A stretch of 55,331 nt of DNA, taken from assembly GCA_049585815.1 (NCBI GenBank), contig JBAVAR010000137.1:1-55331 (forward strand). The letters are read 5' to 3'. The translations under genes were made by a program, and so were the position numbers. The DNA is from DATLSM01 sp049585815. Lineage in GTDB: Bacteria; Actinomycetota; Thermoleophilia; Solirubrobacterales; 70-9. The number at the start of each line of letters is the position of its first letter. The first letter of the stretch is position 1. A model generated the notes under the pieces. That model was given only the letters and a program-made list of their open reading frames with translations, searched no databases and had not been told where the DNA came from. Of the stretch, positions 42,085-51,440 are shown piece by piece.

Positions 42085-43641
42085 TTACTCGGGGGAGGTG
42101 AGGCCGGCCAGGGCTCGGCCGAGGGTGCGTGAGGGCGCGAGGCGGTGAAGTTCGTGGGCGGCGAAGATCTCGTCGAGGTCCTCGCGGGTAAGCGTCTCTC
42201 GCTCGAGCGCGTTGGCGGCGAGGTCGTCCAGGCACTCGCGGTTGGCGGCGAGCAGCGCCCGAGCTCGCCGGTGGGCTTCGCGCGCCAGCGTCATCGCAGC
42301 GAGGTCGACTTCGCGGCGGGTCTCATCAGAGAGCGCGTAGTTGTCCGTCGGCAGAGCGATCGGCGCGGGGCCGTCGGCGTCGTGCGCGACGCCCATTCCG
42401 AACTCGGCAACCATCTGCTTGCAGACCGCGTGCACCCGCGCCAGGTCATCGGCCGCTCCTGAGTAAGACTCGCCGAAGACCTGCTCCTCGGCAGCCCGGC
42501 CGCCGAGCAGGGTGACGATCTCATCAAGCAGTTCCTCGCGTGACTTCAGGTAACTGTCCTCCTGCGGGGAGTGGCCGACGAAGCCGAGGGCCGGCCCACG
42601 GGGCACGATGCTGAGAATCTCCGGCGGGTCCAGTCCCAGCAGCCGCCGGCAGAGCGCATGCCCTCCCTCGTGGTAGGCGACGATCCGTCGCTCCTTGGTG
42701 CCCAGGCGGCGCGCCTGCTGAGAGCCGACCGATTGGCGCAGCAGAGCCTCGTCGAGGTCACCGCGGGAGATCGCCTTTCGTCCCGCCCGCCCGGCGATGA
42801 TCGCCGCCTCGTTGAGCGCGTTGGCGAGCTGGGCACCGGTCATCCCGGTTGTCTTGCGAGCGACGTCGGTGAGGTCGAGGTCGGGGCCCAGCGGCTTGCC
42901 CTGGGCATGGGAGCGCAAGATTGCCGCGCGCCCGTCGCGGTCGGGGGGTGCGACCAGGACCTGGCGATCAAAGCGCCCGGGTCGCAGCAGTGCATGATCG
43001 AGCTTGTCGACATGGTTGGAGGCGGCGATCACGATCACCGTCCCCGGGTCCTTCTCGAACCCGTCGAGCTCGACAAGGAGCTGGTTGAGCGCCTGCTCGC
43101 GCTCGCTGGTGCCGCCGTCACCGCCGCCGCCGCGAGCGCCGCCGACGGCGTCGAGCTCGTCGATGAAGATCACCGCCCGCCCGGATCTGCGCGCCTCCTT
43201 GAAGAGGCGGCGGATGCGCGCCGCACCGCGGCCAACGAACATCTCGACGAAGCTCGAGCCGGAGGCCGAGAAGAAGTCGACTCCCGCCTGAGCGGCAACC
43301 GCGCGCGCCAGCATCGTCTTGCCGGTCCCCGGGGGGCCGAAGAGCAGCACCCCGCGAGGCGGCTGGGCCCCGAGGGCGGCAAAGCGGTCGGGGTCGCGAA
43401 GCCACTCGGCAACGTCCATCAGCTCGTCCTTTGCGGCGTCGACGCCCTGCACCTCCTCCCAAAGCACCGGAGCGGTGCGGCTCGCCTTGACCGTCTCCGG
43501 TTTGGTCGTACCCATTGTGGTCCGCATCAATCGGAGGAAGACGAACAGCAGCCCGGCCATGAAGACGACTCCGAATACGGGGTACCAGTTGAAAAAGAAA
43601 GCCTGGATTTCAGACGCCTGCAGCGCCAGGATCAGGTGCAT
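42085..43641 (-). CDS. FtsH-like AAA+ zinc metalloprotease, short form
   Basis: A 518-residue AAA+ protease. Walker A GPPGTGKT, Walker B VIFIDELDAVGG, sensor NHVDKLDHALLRPGRFDRQ and zinc site His324-Glu325-x-x-His328 (YHEGGH) are canonical, with SGAADDLARVHAV carrying the third ligand. It differs from classical FtsH in having only one predicted N-terminal membrane helix (about 20-40) and no external domain, and in being about 100 residues shorter. The family degrades membrane and soluble proteins in an ATP-driven hexamer. A housekeeping FtsH probably exists elsewhere, which would make this an accessory member. Confidence 0.9.
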   Translation of the reverse strand: MHLILALQASEIQAFFFNWYPVFGVVFMAGLLFVFLRLMRTTMGTTKPETVKASRTAPVLWEEVQGVDAAKDELMDVAEWLRDPDRFAALGAQPPRGVLLFGPPGTGKTMLARAVAAQAGVDFFSASGSSFVEMFVGRGAARIRRLFKEARRSGRAVIFIDELDAVGGARGGGGDGGTSEREQALNQLLVELDGFEKDPGTVIVIAASNHVDKLDHALLRPGRFDRQVLVAPPDRDGRAAILRSHAQGKPLGPDLDLTDVARKTTGMTGAQLANALNEAAIIAGRAGRKAISRGDLDEALLRQSVGSQQARRLGTKERRIVAYHEGGHALCRRLLGLDPPEILSIVPRGPALGFVGHSPQEDSYLKSREELLDEIVTLLGGRAAEEQVFGESYSGAADDLARVHAVCKQMVAEFGMGVAHDADGPAPIALPTDNYALSDETRREVDLAAMTLAREAHRRARALLAANRECLDDLAANALERETLTREDLDEIFAAHELHRLAPSRTLGRALAGLTSPE

Positions 43642-43761
43642 GTTCCCCGCCTAGGAGATCGGTTGCCGATCAGCCATTGTCTGCGCAAACCCGCCCAGGC
43701 CCAATCGCACATCTGTCCAGTAATCAACTGAATCGCTAAAGAATCTGGCACGGGCACGCCG

Positions 43762-44514
43762 CTAGGGCGCTCTTTCGACCTGGGAACCGCCGACAATCGC
43801 CTCCTCGGCGTTATCTGCGAAAACAACCCAGGCCTTGTTGCCCCCGTCGTAGTCGGGCGCCCAGAGCTTCAGGGTCGCCTCGCGTCCCCATACCGTGCAC
43901 GGTTCTGCGTCGGGCTCCTCCAGTCCGCGCCAGATTCGAATGAAGGGGTTGTTCTCCCACTCCGCGCTGATCGTGGTCGGCTCGCGGTGGCCGGGGTGAA
44001 CCCGGGTCTCGGCTTGCAGAGCCATCAGCCGGTCCATCACACTGGAGCGGAGGTCGGCGAAGCCGCTCGCCCCGGGGGCCATTGTCCCCCCGACAGTCCC
44101 CTTGAAGAGCACATCGGCCGTGAAGACGTCTGTGTCATCGAGGAGATAGGCGAGGTGCCCCGATGCGTGCCCAGGAGTGAAGATCGCTTCCACCCCCAGC
44201 CCCCCCGCGCTCAGTTTCTCGCCGTCGCCCAAGATCACCCCGACCTCCGCGTCGATCTCCGCCGCAGCGGCCTCATGGGCAACCAACGGTGGGCCGCCCA
44301 ACCGCTCTTGTGCCTGCGCCAGCCCGGCGACATGGTCGAGGTGGGGGTGTGTGATGAGGATGTGTGTGATCTCGATCCCATCGTCCTCGACCCGCTCGAG
44401 CAGCGGCTCAAGCAGGTCATTGCCATCGATCAGGACGCCTGTCGCACGCTCGGGGTCGGCAACCAGGTAGGCGTTCGACAGCCACTGAGGGTTCTCGGTC
44501 CTCTCGATGATCAC
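43762..44514 (-). CDS. MBL-fold hydrolase (glyoxalase II-like)
   Basis: A 250-residue metallo-beta-lactamase-fold hydrolase. HPHLDH carries the metal ligands His56, His58, Asp60 and His61. FTPGHASGHLAYLL and VHPGHREPTT are the later ligand motifs, matching the glyoxalase II/thiolesterase branch. A C-terminal extension (GREATLKLWAPDYDGGNK) is unusual. It lies 120 bases downstream of the FtsH-like gene's start, on the same strand. Substrate unknown. Confidence 0.85.
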   Translation of the reverse strand: MIIERTENPQWLSNAYLVADPERATGVLIDGNDLLEPLLERVEDDGIEITHILITHPHLDHVAGLAQAQERLGGPPLVAHEAAAAEIDAEVGVILGDGEKLSAGGLGVEAIFTPGHASGHLAYLLDDTDVFTADVLFKGTVGGTMAPGASGFADLRSSVMDRLMALQAETRVHPGHREPTTISAEWENNPFIRIWRGLEEPDAEPCTVWGREATLKLWAPDYDGGNKAWVVFADNAEEAIVGGSQVERAP

Positions 44515-44569
44515 CTCGGTCGAAGTATCGCGGTTTGACCTGGGGCGTCGGCCGCCGCAGCTAGACGGA

Positions 44570-45805
44570 TCAGCCGTAGGGCCTGTAGATCATCTGGTAG
44601 CCGAGAAGTTGCGTGACCGTCTCGAAGCTATAGCCGCGCGAGCGCAGCGTGTCGATGACCCGCGGTAGCGCCGCCAATGTCTCGCTGCGGTTGCCGCCGC
44701 CATCGTGCATGATCACGATCGAGCCGGGGTGAGTCGTGCTGATGATCGTGTTGTAGATCGAGTCGCTCCCCGGAAGCGACCAGTCGCGGGGATCAACGTT
44801 CCAGGTGATCGTCCGCATTCCAAGGCTGCCGGCGGTGGCGATCACGCCGGCGTTGAGCGCGCCGCCGGGGGGGCGGAAGAGGCAGGGCTCGAAGTGGGTT
44901 ATCGCCTTGATCCGGGCGCTGGCACCGGCAATCTCTCCATAGCCGGGGTATTCCACGTGGTGCATCGTGTGATCGCCGATCTCATCGCCTTCGGCGAGGA
45001 TCTGGCGCATCGTCGCTTCGCGCCCTGGCATCTCCTCGCCGATCTCAAAGAAGGTCGCGTGGACGTGCTTGGCGCGCAGGACTTTGAGGAAGCCCGGGGT
45101 GTATTCGCTCGGGCCGTCATCGAAGGTGAGGGCTATGACCTTTCGCCCCGGGGGGCCGTTGGTGTCGAGCCCAGGCGTGCCGCCGGTGCACCCGATGACC
45201 CGCACCGGGCGCAGGCGGAAGGCGAAGGCTCCGGCGCTAGGCAGACTCCCTTGGCAGGAGCTGTCGGTGACCGAGCGACAGCCACCCGACCCCTCAAGCA
45301 CCCGCCAGCGGTAGCGGCGGGGAGTCAGTCCCACCGCGGCAGGGAGCACCGAGACGAGGAGCTTGCCGGCGCTGGGCCGCCGCACCCGCGCGGCCACCGC
45401 GCCTTCGTGAGTCGTTCGACCCGATGCCTCAATCGTCTCGAGTCCGATCTGCCGCAGAGGTTGCCCTCCGCCGAGGCATAGCCGCCGCTCGCTCCCCCCG
45501 CCCGCAGGGGCGAGCGCCAGGCAGAGGTAGGGCCCGGAGGCATGGGCGCCACCTGGTAGTGGTTCGAGCCGGGCGAGGGGCACGGCAGTGGCAGTTCGCA
45601 CCGAGAAGACGAGGCTCTGCCCCGATTGAAAGAGCCCGGCCCGCAGGAGGGCAGAGCCATGCGCATTTTCGATGGGACGCCCTTCCGCTGCGGCGCTCTG
45701 CGCCGCCCCGCTCCCCCACGCCAGGGCGAGAAGGCCGATGCAAAGGATCTTGCAGAAGTTGAATATGGCAGGGCCGGGGTCGAGCGCTGAGGGGGGCCTC
45801 TCCAT
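44570..45805 (-). CDS. Secreted polysaccharide deacetylase (NodB domain)
   Basis: A 411-residue exported carbohydrate esterase family 4 enzyme. A signal or anchor segment near residues 15-35 (FCKILCIGLLALAWGSG) is followed by an N-terminal domain of about 150 residues, then the NodB core: TFDDGPSEYTPGF (Asp-Asp), HTMHHVEYPG (metal histidines), RPPGGALN and IVIMHDGGG. These are motifs 1 to 4 of the fold, which removes N-acetyl groups from peptidoglycan or chitin-like polymers. I start at ATG 45805 because it gives a signal sequence. The longer frame from 45922 would overlap the divergent gene. Divergence from a peptidoglycan-binding protein supports a cell-wall role. Confidence 0.85.
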   Translation of the reverse strand: MERPPSALDPGPAIFNFCKILCIGLLALAWGSGAAQSAAAEGRPIENAHGSALLRAGLFQSGQSLVFSVRTATAVPLARLEPLPGGAHASGPYLCLALAPAGGGSERRLCLGGGQPLRQIGLETIEASGRTTHEGAVAARVRRPSAGKLLVSVLPAAVGLTPRRYRWRVLEGSGGCRSVTDSSCQGSLPSAGAFAFRLRPVRVIGCTGGTPGLDTNGPPGRKVIALTFDDGPSEYTPGFLKVLRAKHVHATFFEIGEEMPGREATMRQILAEGDEIGDHTMHHVEYPGYGEIAGASARIKAITHFEPCLFRPPGGALNAGVIATAGSLGMRTITWNVDPRDWSLPGSDSIYNTIISTTHPGSIVIMHDGGGNRSETLAALPRVIDTLRSRGYSFETVTQLLGYQMIYRPYG

Positions 45806-45905
45806 ACTAGGGCGGACCAAGACGGGCGCATCCAAATCCGGATTCGGCATGGGCGATGGCATTTCCAACCGCAGCGCATCTCCGATCAGCGTGTTGCAAG
45901 CAGGC

Positions 45906-47147
45906 GTGAGCTTCGGAAGCACTCCGACGCCAAGCTCTCGCCTGGCGCTCCTCGCGACCCTCGTCTGCCTGGCGGTGATCGCTCACCCTCCGACCCCGGC
46001 GGGCGCCACAACCGGTGGGGCCGGCCAGCCGCGTGAGTCGAGCGCCGAAGCGGCGCCGTTTGCCCGCCCCGGAATGTGGATCTGGTACGTCAGCCGCTCA
46101 GAAGGGGGGAACCTTCCTCGGATCATCGCCCGCGCCCGACGCAGTGGGATCGGCACCGTCTACGTGAAGGCTGGCGACGGCAGCGGGATTTGGGGCCAAT
46201 TCTCCACGGGTCTGGTACGGACCCTTCACCGGGGCGGGCTTGACGTCTGCGCCTGGCAGTTCGTCTACGGCGACTCCCCGACAGCCGAAGCCAGGGTTGG
46301 CGCCGCCGCCGTCGCACGGGGGGCCGACTGCCTGGTGATCGACGCCGAGAGCCAATACGAAGGCAAGTACGCGGCGGCGGAAACCTACATCCGGGCGCTG
46401 CGGGCCCGGATCGGTTCATCCTTTCCGCTCTCCCTCGCCGGCTTCCCCTACGTCGACTATCACCCGGCCTTTCCCTACTCGGTCTTCTTCGGGCCCGACG
46501 GTGCCACCTACAACCAGCCGCAGATGTACTGGAAGGCAATCGGGACCTCGGTGGGTGCCGTCTTTGCCCACACCTACACCTACAACCGCCTCTGGGGCCA
46601 CCCGATCGACCCGCTCGGCCAGACCTATGAAAGCCCCGGAAGGGGAGAAATAATGCGTTTCCGCAGCTTGGCTCAGAGCTACGGCGGGGCGCCGAGCTGG
46701 TGGGATTGGCAGGAAACGAGCTCGCGCGGCTGGGCGGCACTTGGCCCGGACCCGGCAGGCCCGGTGTCCGGCTTTCGGCCGGTCGACTCCCAGCCGGTGC
46801 TGAGGCGCGGTGATCGCGGCGACCTGGTCGTCTGGGCGCAGGAGCACCTGCGCAGCGCTGTCGCTCCCGGGCTCGCGGTCAGCGGAATATTCGGCGGCTC
46901 GACCTATAGGGCGGTTCGCACGTTTCAGAGCGCCCACGGACTGGGAGCCAGTGGCGACATCGACAGGTCGACCTGGAATGCACTTCTCAACTTCAGCCCC
47001 GCGCAGATGCACTGGGCGGGGCGGGCGAGCACGTCCTCTGCCCGCGGGGCAACGGTCAGTCGAGCGACGGCCATCGAGCCCAGCCGGCCCCGGTCTGCGT
47101 CTCTTCCCGCCAGGGCCTACGAGATCCCCGCCGCACCGCGTCCCTGA
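45906..47147 (+). CDS. Secreted protein with TIM-barrel-like and peptidoglycan-binding domains
   Basis: A 413-residue exported protein. Using the GTG at 45906 gives the signal peptide MSFGSTPTPSSRLALLATLV. A central part (about 55-265) with PGMWIWYVSRSEGGNL, TVYVKAGDGSG, ADCLVIDAESQYEGKY and NQPQMYWKAIG resembles GH25-like or DUF4015-type barrels, with Asp/Glu in VIDAESQ as a possible catalytic pair. Residues about 300-370 are a PG_binding_1 domain (VLRRGDRGDLVVWAQEHL, FGGSTYRAVRTFQSAHGLGA). It is divergent from the deacetylase, suggesting joint action on the wall. Whether it is a hydrolase is not proven. Confidence 0.78.
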   Translation: MSFGSTPTPSSRLALLATLVCLAVIAHPPTPAGATTGGAGQPRESSAEAAPFARPGMWIWYVSRSEGGNLPRIIARARRSGIGTVYVKAGDGSGIWGQFSTGLVRTLHRGGLDVCAWQFVYGDSPTAEARVGAAAVARGADCLVIDAESQYEGKYAAAETYIRALRARIGSSFPLSLAGFPYVDYHPAFPYSVFFGPDGATYNQPQMYWKAIGTSVGAVFAHTYTYNRLWGHPIDPLGQTYESPGRGEIMRFRSLAQSYGGAPSWWDWQETSSRGWAALGPDPAGPVSGFRPVDSQPVLRRGDRGDLVVWAQEHLRSAVAPGLAVSGIFGGSTYRAVRTFQSAHGLGASGDIDRSTWNALLNFSPAQMHWAGRASTSSARGATVSRATAIEPSRPRSASLPARAYEIPAAPRP

Positions 47148-47160
47148 GGGCGGGCGGCGC

Positions 47161-48015
47161 TCACGCTGCGATCCGGGTGCGGAGCGTTCCCAGGCTGGGG
47201 GAGTTGATCTCGATCTCATCCCCGTCGTGCAGCCAGACGCGGGGCTCGCGGACGCTGCCGACGCCGGCCGGCGTCCCGGTCGAGACGATGTCGCCGGGCT
47301 CGAGGGTCATCAGCTCGGAGAGGTGAGAGAGAAGGCGGGGGACGCTGAAGATCAGATCGGCGGTGGAGGCGGCCTGCATCTCCTCGCCGTTTAGCCGCAG
47401 CGCGATCTCGATCGCGTCATGCGGACCCGCCTCCTCGGGGGTGACCAGCGCCGGTCCGCACGGCGCCGAGCCGTCGAAGACCTTGCCCGACATCCATTGC
47501 GGGGTGGCGAACTGCAGGTCTCGTGCCGAGAGGTCATTGAGCAGGGTGTATCCGGCGAGGTGCTCGAGCGCTTGGTCCTCGGCGACCCGAGCGGCGCGCC
47601 GACCGACGATGAAAGCGACCTCTGCCTCGAAATCAACCTTGCGGCTCGCCGCGGGGAGATGGACCGTCGCGCCCGGTCCGGCGAGCGCGTTGCGAAACTT
47701 TGCGAAGATCGCCGGGCTTGCGGGCACCTCGATCCCGGCCTCGGCGGCATGGCTACGGTAGTTGAGCCCGATGCAGATGATCTTCTCGGGATCGGGGATT
47801 GGGGGAATGAGCTCGACGGAGGCCAGGGGAATCGATGGGGTTCTGGCGCCGCTGTCCAGCGCCTCCCGCAAGTCCCCAAGCCGCTCCTCGGCGATCAGTT
47901 CACGCAGGCTGCTGGGGCCAGGCTCACCTAGGGCACCCCAGGCGTCGATCACCGCATCACCGCTGAGGGCGCCGGCTCGCGGCCCCTCTCCCGATAGGTA
48001 GGTAACGAGTCTCAT
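47161..48015 (-). CDS. Fumarylacetoacetate hydrolase-family protein
   Basis: A 284-residue FAH-fold enzyme. The conserved core is IICIGLNYRSHAAEAG, then FAKFRNALAGPGATV, DFEAEVAFIVGRRA, GYTLLNDLSARDLQF, LEPGDIVSTGTPAGVG and LHDGDEIEI. The Glu/Asp residues in DFEAEVA bind the divalent metal. Members hydrolyse or decarboxylate 2-oxo acids in aromatic degradation. I start at ATG 48015 (MRLVTYL), typical for the family. An ATG at 48033 is also possible. It ends close to the peptidoglycan-binding gene in convergent orientation. Confidence 0.88.
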   Translation of the reverse strand: MRLVTYLSGEGPRAGALSGDAVIDAWGALGEPGPSSLRELIAEERLGDLREALDSGARTPSIPLASVELIPPIPDPEKIICIGLNYRSHAAEAGIEVPASPAIFAKFRNALAGPGATVHLPAASRKVDFEAEVAFIVGRRAARVAEDQALEHLAGYTLLNDLSARDLQFATPQWMSGKVFDGSAPCGPALVTPEEAGPHDAIEIALRLNGEEMQAASTADLIFSVPRLLSHLSELMTLEPGDIVSTGTPAGVGSVREPRVWLHDGDEIEINSPSLGTLRTRIAA

Positions 48016-48087
48016 CCCCGGCAGACTAGGCATGATGCGCTAGCTTTGGCGACCCGGAACTGGTCCCACGATCAAGCCGGACCTCTT

Positions 48088-48355
<268 letters not shown>

Positions 48356-48356
48356 G

Positions 48357-48400
48357 TGTCACGCCGGAGGTCGCGGGTTCGAGTCCCGTCGCTCCCGCTC
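48357..48400 (+). repeat. Right copy of the 44-bp att-like direct repeat
   Basis: Exact copy of 48121-48164, carrying the 3' half of tRNA-Asp without a 5' half. It directly abuts the truncated integrase stub and is followed within 70 bases by the 23-bp motif also found at 7754. Confidence 0.9.
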
Positions 48401-48469
48401 CCCGCAAAGCTAGTTCTCAAGCGGATTCCAGCCCCTAAACTCTCACAGAATCCCTTTTCAAACTACTCG

Positions 48470-48492
48470 TGGGTACCACATTTGGGTACCAA
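48470..48492 (+). repeat. 23-bp motif shared with 7754-7776
   Basis: Identical to 7754-7776, reading TGGGTACC, then ACATTT, then GGGTACCAA. It contains two copies of GGGTACC in direct orientation. Here it lies 70 bases beyond the right att copy. Role unknown. Confidence 0.7.
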
Positions 48493-48606
48493 GCTGAGAG
48501 CAAATTGCACGCATGAGGCATCTCAATGGCAAAATGCATCTAGCTTCGTGAGGCAGACTCTTGTTGGCCAATCCACACAAGCCCAACGGGGTTACAAGGT
48601 CTCCTG

Positions 48607-48649
48607 GGCAGGTCGACTCCCCTGCCATTTCACCTCTCCACAGGAGAGG
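48607..48649. terminator. Two adjacent hairpins after the acetyltransferase gene
   Basis: GGCAGG (48607-48612) pairs with CCTGCC (48621-48626), and CCTCTCC (48633-48639) pairs with GGAGAGG (48643-48649) across a 3-base loop. On the minus strand they lie 63-105 bases beyond the stop at 48712 of the acetyltransferase gene. No T-tract is present, so function is uncertain. Confidence 0.35.
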
Positions 48650-48711
48650 CGGGGGATCATGGCTTCAACCAAGCTGGCGCTGATCGGCTGGCTTCCGCGG
48701 CCGCTCTGCCG

Positions 48712-49926
48712 CTAAAGGCCGCGCTCGTAGATTCGGTAGCGCTTGACCACTCTTCCGCCCATCCCCTCCATCGCCCGGTTCATCGGCTCGTTGGTCTCCA
48801 GGATCCAGCCCATCTCACCGCCCTTCTGCGGCCGCCTTTCCGCGGCCTTGAAATGCTCAACGTAGAGCTTCGCCGCCACTCCGGTGTGCTGGTAGGAGGG
48901 CTTTACGCCGAGGAAGCCGACGCGAACGCGATCGATCGTCCTCCCCTTGTTGAGGAAGTGCCACCAACCAAGCGGCAGCAGCCGCCCCTTCATCCGGCCT
49001 AGGACCTGGTTGACGTCAGGGACGGTGATCGCCATGCCGACCACCTCGCCGCTGTCCTCGCGCTCGGCGATCATGAACCAGTTCTTGTCGAAGACGAGCT
49101 GCAGCTCCTGGGCGTATGCATCCAGGTCCTTCTTCGAGTACGGAACGAAGTCCCAGTTCTTTGACCAGGCCGCGTTGTAAACCTCGGCGAAAGCATCCAT
49201 GTCCTTGCGCAGCTGGCGGCGGCGCATCGGCCGGACCCGGATACCGTGCTCGCTCTGCACCTTCTCGGCCAGCTCGAAAATCACCGGCAGGACCTTGTCC
49301 CGATCAGAGACCTCCAGGTTCCACATCAGCAGATCCATCACCTTGCTCATCCCAGCTTGCTCGATCAGCTCCTGGTAGTAGGGGGGATTCCACGGCTGCA
49401 GGATCATCGGGCGCAGATCGAACCCCTCGATCAGGATCCCGCTCTCGTCGTTCATCGCGAAGCTCGCCGGGCCGACCATGCGCTCCATGCCACGCTCGCG
49501 CAACCAGAAGGCGGCGGCATCCAGCAGCGCTTCCAGGACCTCCGGATCCTGCTCGAACTCAAGAAAACCGAACCATCCCCAGCTCTTCTGCTGGAAGTCG
49601 TTGAAAGCGTGATTGATATGGGCGCTGATCCTGCCCACCACACGGCCTTTGCGGCGGGCCAGGAAGTACTCAGCCTCCCCGTGGCTGAAGAAGGCGTTCA
49701 TCCGGCGACTCAGGAACAGCCGACGCTCTAGTTTCAGTGGCGGCACCCACAGCGGCTGCTGGGCGTAAAGGCGGAAGGGAAGCTCGATGAACTCGCGCAG
49801 GTCAGGGCGCTCTCTGACCGCCGCGACATCGACCGACACGGGTGACACGCTAGCGCGAACCTCAATGCCTGGCTTTGAGACCGGCGCGACCAGGCCCGTG
49901 TCCCTGGGAGTCGAGGACGCGTTCAC
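48712..49926 (-). CDS. GNAT-fold N-acetyltransferase (YghO-like)
   Basis: A 404-residue protein. The N-terminal half contains REFIELPFRLYAQQPLWVPP, RRMNAFFSHGEAEYFLARRK and MERMVGPASFAMNDESGILI. The C-terminal half has WFMIAEREDSGEVVGMAI, then VDRVRVGFLGVKPSYQHTGV, the acetyl-CoA pyrophosphate loop, and AAKLYVEHFKAAE. This matches the two-module GNAT proteins of the YghO type, whose acceptor is unknown. It lies downstream of the CDF gene on the same strand with 137 bases between, and an inverted repeat lies there, so it probably has its own promoter. Confidence 0.82.
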   Translation of the reverse strand: MNASSTPRDTGLVAPVSKPGIEVRASVSPVSVDVAAVRERPDLREFIELPFRLYAQQPLWVPPLKLERRLFLSRRMNAFFSHGEAEYFLARRKGRVVGRISAHINHAFNDFQQKSWGWFGFLEFEQDPEVLEALLDAAAFWLRERGMERMVGPASFAMNDESGILIEGFDLRPMILQPWNPPYYQELIEQAGMSKVMDLLMWNLEVSDRDKVLPVIFELAEKVQSEHGIRVRPMRRRQLRKDMDAFAEVYNAAWSKNWDFVPYSKKDLDAYAQELQLVFDKNWFMIAEREDSGEVVGMAITVPDVNQVLGRMKGRLLPLGWWHFLNKGRTIDRVRVGFLGVKPSYQHTGVAAKLYVEHFKAAERRPQKGGEMGWILETNEPMNRAMEGMGGRVVKRYRIYERGL

Positions 49927-49969
49927 CGGTGTGCCGTGCTCGCACCCGTCCTTCCCAGATATCTCAACT

Positions 49970-49988
49970 GTTTCACACAGGGTGAAAC
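49970..49988. promoter_or_regulatory. Inverted repeat upstream of the acetyltransferase gene
   Basis: GTTTCAC (49970-49976), ACAGG, GTGAAAC (49982-49988) is a perfect 7-bp inverted repeat with a 5-base spacer, 44 bases upstream of the acetyltransferase start at 49926 (minus strand). The form is that of a repressor operator such as a TetR site. No matching regulator is in the window. Confidence 0.5.
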
Positions 49989-50063
49989 TCGCTCGGCCAC
50001 CTCGCTATCGCCTCTGAGTACGTCGCACCTACCCGCGCTGCCATTTTTGCTTCGACCGGCCGG

Positions 50064-50741
50064 TTAGTTGTGGCGGTCGCGCACCGTCCTCCACGAGTCC
50101 CAGGTGACCTTGAGAATCACAGCGGTTATCGCAAAACCCACTAACGGATCCGCAATCGGCCATCCGAACGCAACCAAGAGGGCGGTCCCGACAACGGCGA
50201 GGCTGACATAGGAATCAACCCGCGCGTGATTGCCGTCGGCAATCAAGGCAGGGCTTGTGAGGCGCTCTCCCGCTCCGGTTCGGATCCTGGCGGCAATCCG
50301 GTTTCCAGCAAAGCCGATTGTTCCTGCAGCAGCAAGGGCTGCCAAATGCGTCGGGCTCTGCGGATGGATAAGTCGCAAGATCGCCTCGATCCCCGCCACG
50401 CAAGCCGAGGCGAAGATCGCCCCCACGACAAGAAGCCCAGCCCAGCGCTCAGCGCGACGGGAGCGCAAGAGGAAGGCGGCGCCGAGTGGAATCGCAGTGC
50501 TCGCATCCCCTAAGTTGTGGATCAGATCCGCGAGCAAGGACACGCTTGAGCTTGTGAGGAAGACGATCGTCTGCGCTCCGGCGGCGATCGTGAGAACAAG
50601 CAGCGAAAGGGTGACGGCCGTCAGTCCATCCCGCGAACGCTTGATGCTCTCATCGATCAGCCCGTGGGAGTGACCATGCTCTTCAGCCGGCGCCAATCCA
50701 TCCGTATGTGAATCCCTCATGGAACTGCGCGACTGCTGCAC
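50064..50741 (-). CDS. Cation diffusion facilitator (CDF) metal transporter
   Basis: A 225-residue CDF protein. The N-terminus carries a His motif EEHGHSHG. Membrane helices start near residue 40, and the paired metal-site sequences are LADLIHNLGDAST (HxxxD) and IADGNHARVDSYVS (HxxxD). It ends right after the last helix (WDSWRTVRDRHN), with no C-terminal cytoplasmic domain. CDF proteins export Zn, Cd or Co in exchange for protons. The GTG at 50741 has GGGAGG upstream and follows the methyltransferase stop directly. The upstream divergent ArsR has a Zn-type sensor site, which suggests zinc as substrate. Confidence 0.88.
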   Translation of the reverse strand: MQQSRSSMRDSHTDGLAPAEEHGHSHGLIDESIKRSRDGLTAVTLSLLVLTIAAGAQTIVFLTSSSVSLLADLIHNLGDASTAIPLGAAFLLRSRRAERWAGLLVVGAIFASACVAGIEAILRLIHPQSPTHLAALAAAGTIGFAGNRIAARIRTGAGERLTSPALIADGNHARVDSYVSLAVVGTALLVAFGWPIADPLVGFAITAVILKVTWDSWRTVRDRHN

Positions 50742-51440
50742 CTAAAGCGCCTCCCGCGGGCGAACTCGCCTCCTCCCGATCAGAAATACGCCGGCTCCTG
50801 CCTCACCGGTGGCGATGATCTCGAGTCCGCTGCGCCCAAAGGCACGGCGCAATGCTGTCCGTGGTACATAGGAAGGCGTCTTTGGTCCGATGCTGTCCGC
50901 GATGATTACTGCGCCTCCTGGCCGCAGGACCCGTGCGATCTCTTCGGTGAGCGGGGGAACATTGAGCTGTGTGACTAGGTCAATGCTCCCGTCTACATAT
51001 GGCAGCGCGGCTGCATCCCCGACTGCAAAATGAATCCGCTCGGAGACCTCCACAGGTGTGTTTGAGAGTGCCATCTCGATCATCGCCTCGGCGAGGTCAA
51101 CGCCGGTGATTCTTGCCCTGGGGAATCGCCTACCAAGAGCCATCGCGCCTGCGCCGGTCCCCGTACCAAGGTCGAGGATCGTTTCCGGGTCAATCTCGAG
51201 CTGCTCGCAGGCGGCGAGCAGGGGAGAGAGGTGATCGTTCTCGTAGGGCTTGATTCTCTGGTTCCAGCCCACCGCCTGGCGGTTCCATGTTCGCCGCACG
51301 AGCCAACGCGTTAGCAGCCATAACTGTGGTGCAGACACCATTAACCGTGAGCCCACCCGACCCGAAAGGCGCACCGCCAGAGATGGCGAACTCCGCTCCG
51401 CCCAATAGCGCTCGACGCCTGACTCCGTTGAGCCCTTCAT
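50742..51440 (-). CDS. Class I SAM-dependent methyltransferase
   Basis: A 232-residue methyltransferase. The SAM motif ILDLGTGTGAGAMALGRRFP is followed by ITGVDLAEAMIEMA, FAVGDAAALPYVDGSID and VLRPGGAVIIADS, the standard order. The N-terminal part includes WLLTRWLVRRTWNRQAVGW, possibly an amphipathic membrane-contact helix. It overlaps the membrane-protein gene upstream by four bases and abuts the CDF gene downstream. Within a metal-regulated operon the substrate could be a lipid, a small molecule or a metalloid. None can be named. Confidence 0.88.
   Translation of the reverse strand: MKGSTESGVERYWAERSSPSLAVRLSGRVGSRLMVSAPQLWLLTRWLVRRTWNRQAVGWNQRIKPYENDHLSPLLAACEQLEIDPETILDLGTGTGAGAMALGRRFPRARITGVDLAEAMIEMALSNTPVEVSERIHFAVGDAAALPYVDGSIDLVTQLNVPPLTEEIARVLRPGGAVIIADSIGPKTPSYVPRTALRRAFGRSGLEIIATGEAGAGVFLIGRRRVRPREAL

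Noticed and set aside
42571..43731. 386-codon plus-strand frame
   Set aside because: Antisense to the FtsH-like gene, whose Walker and zinc motifs are unambiguous.
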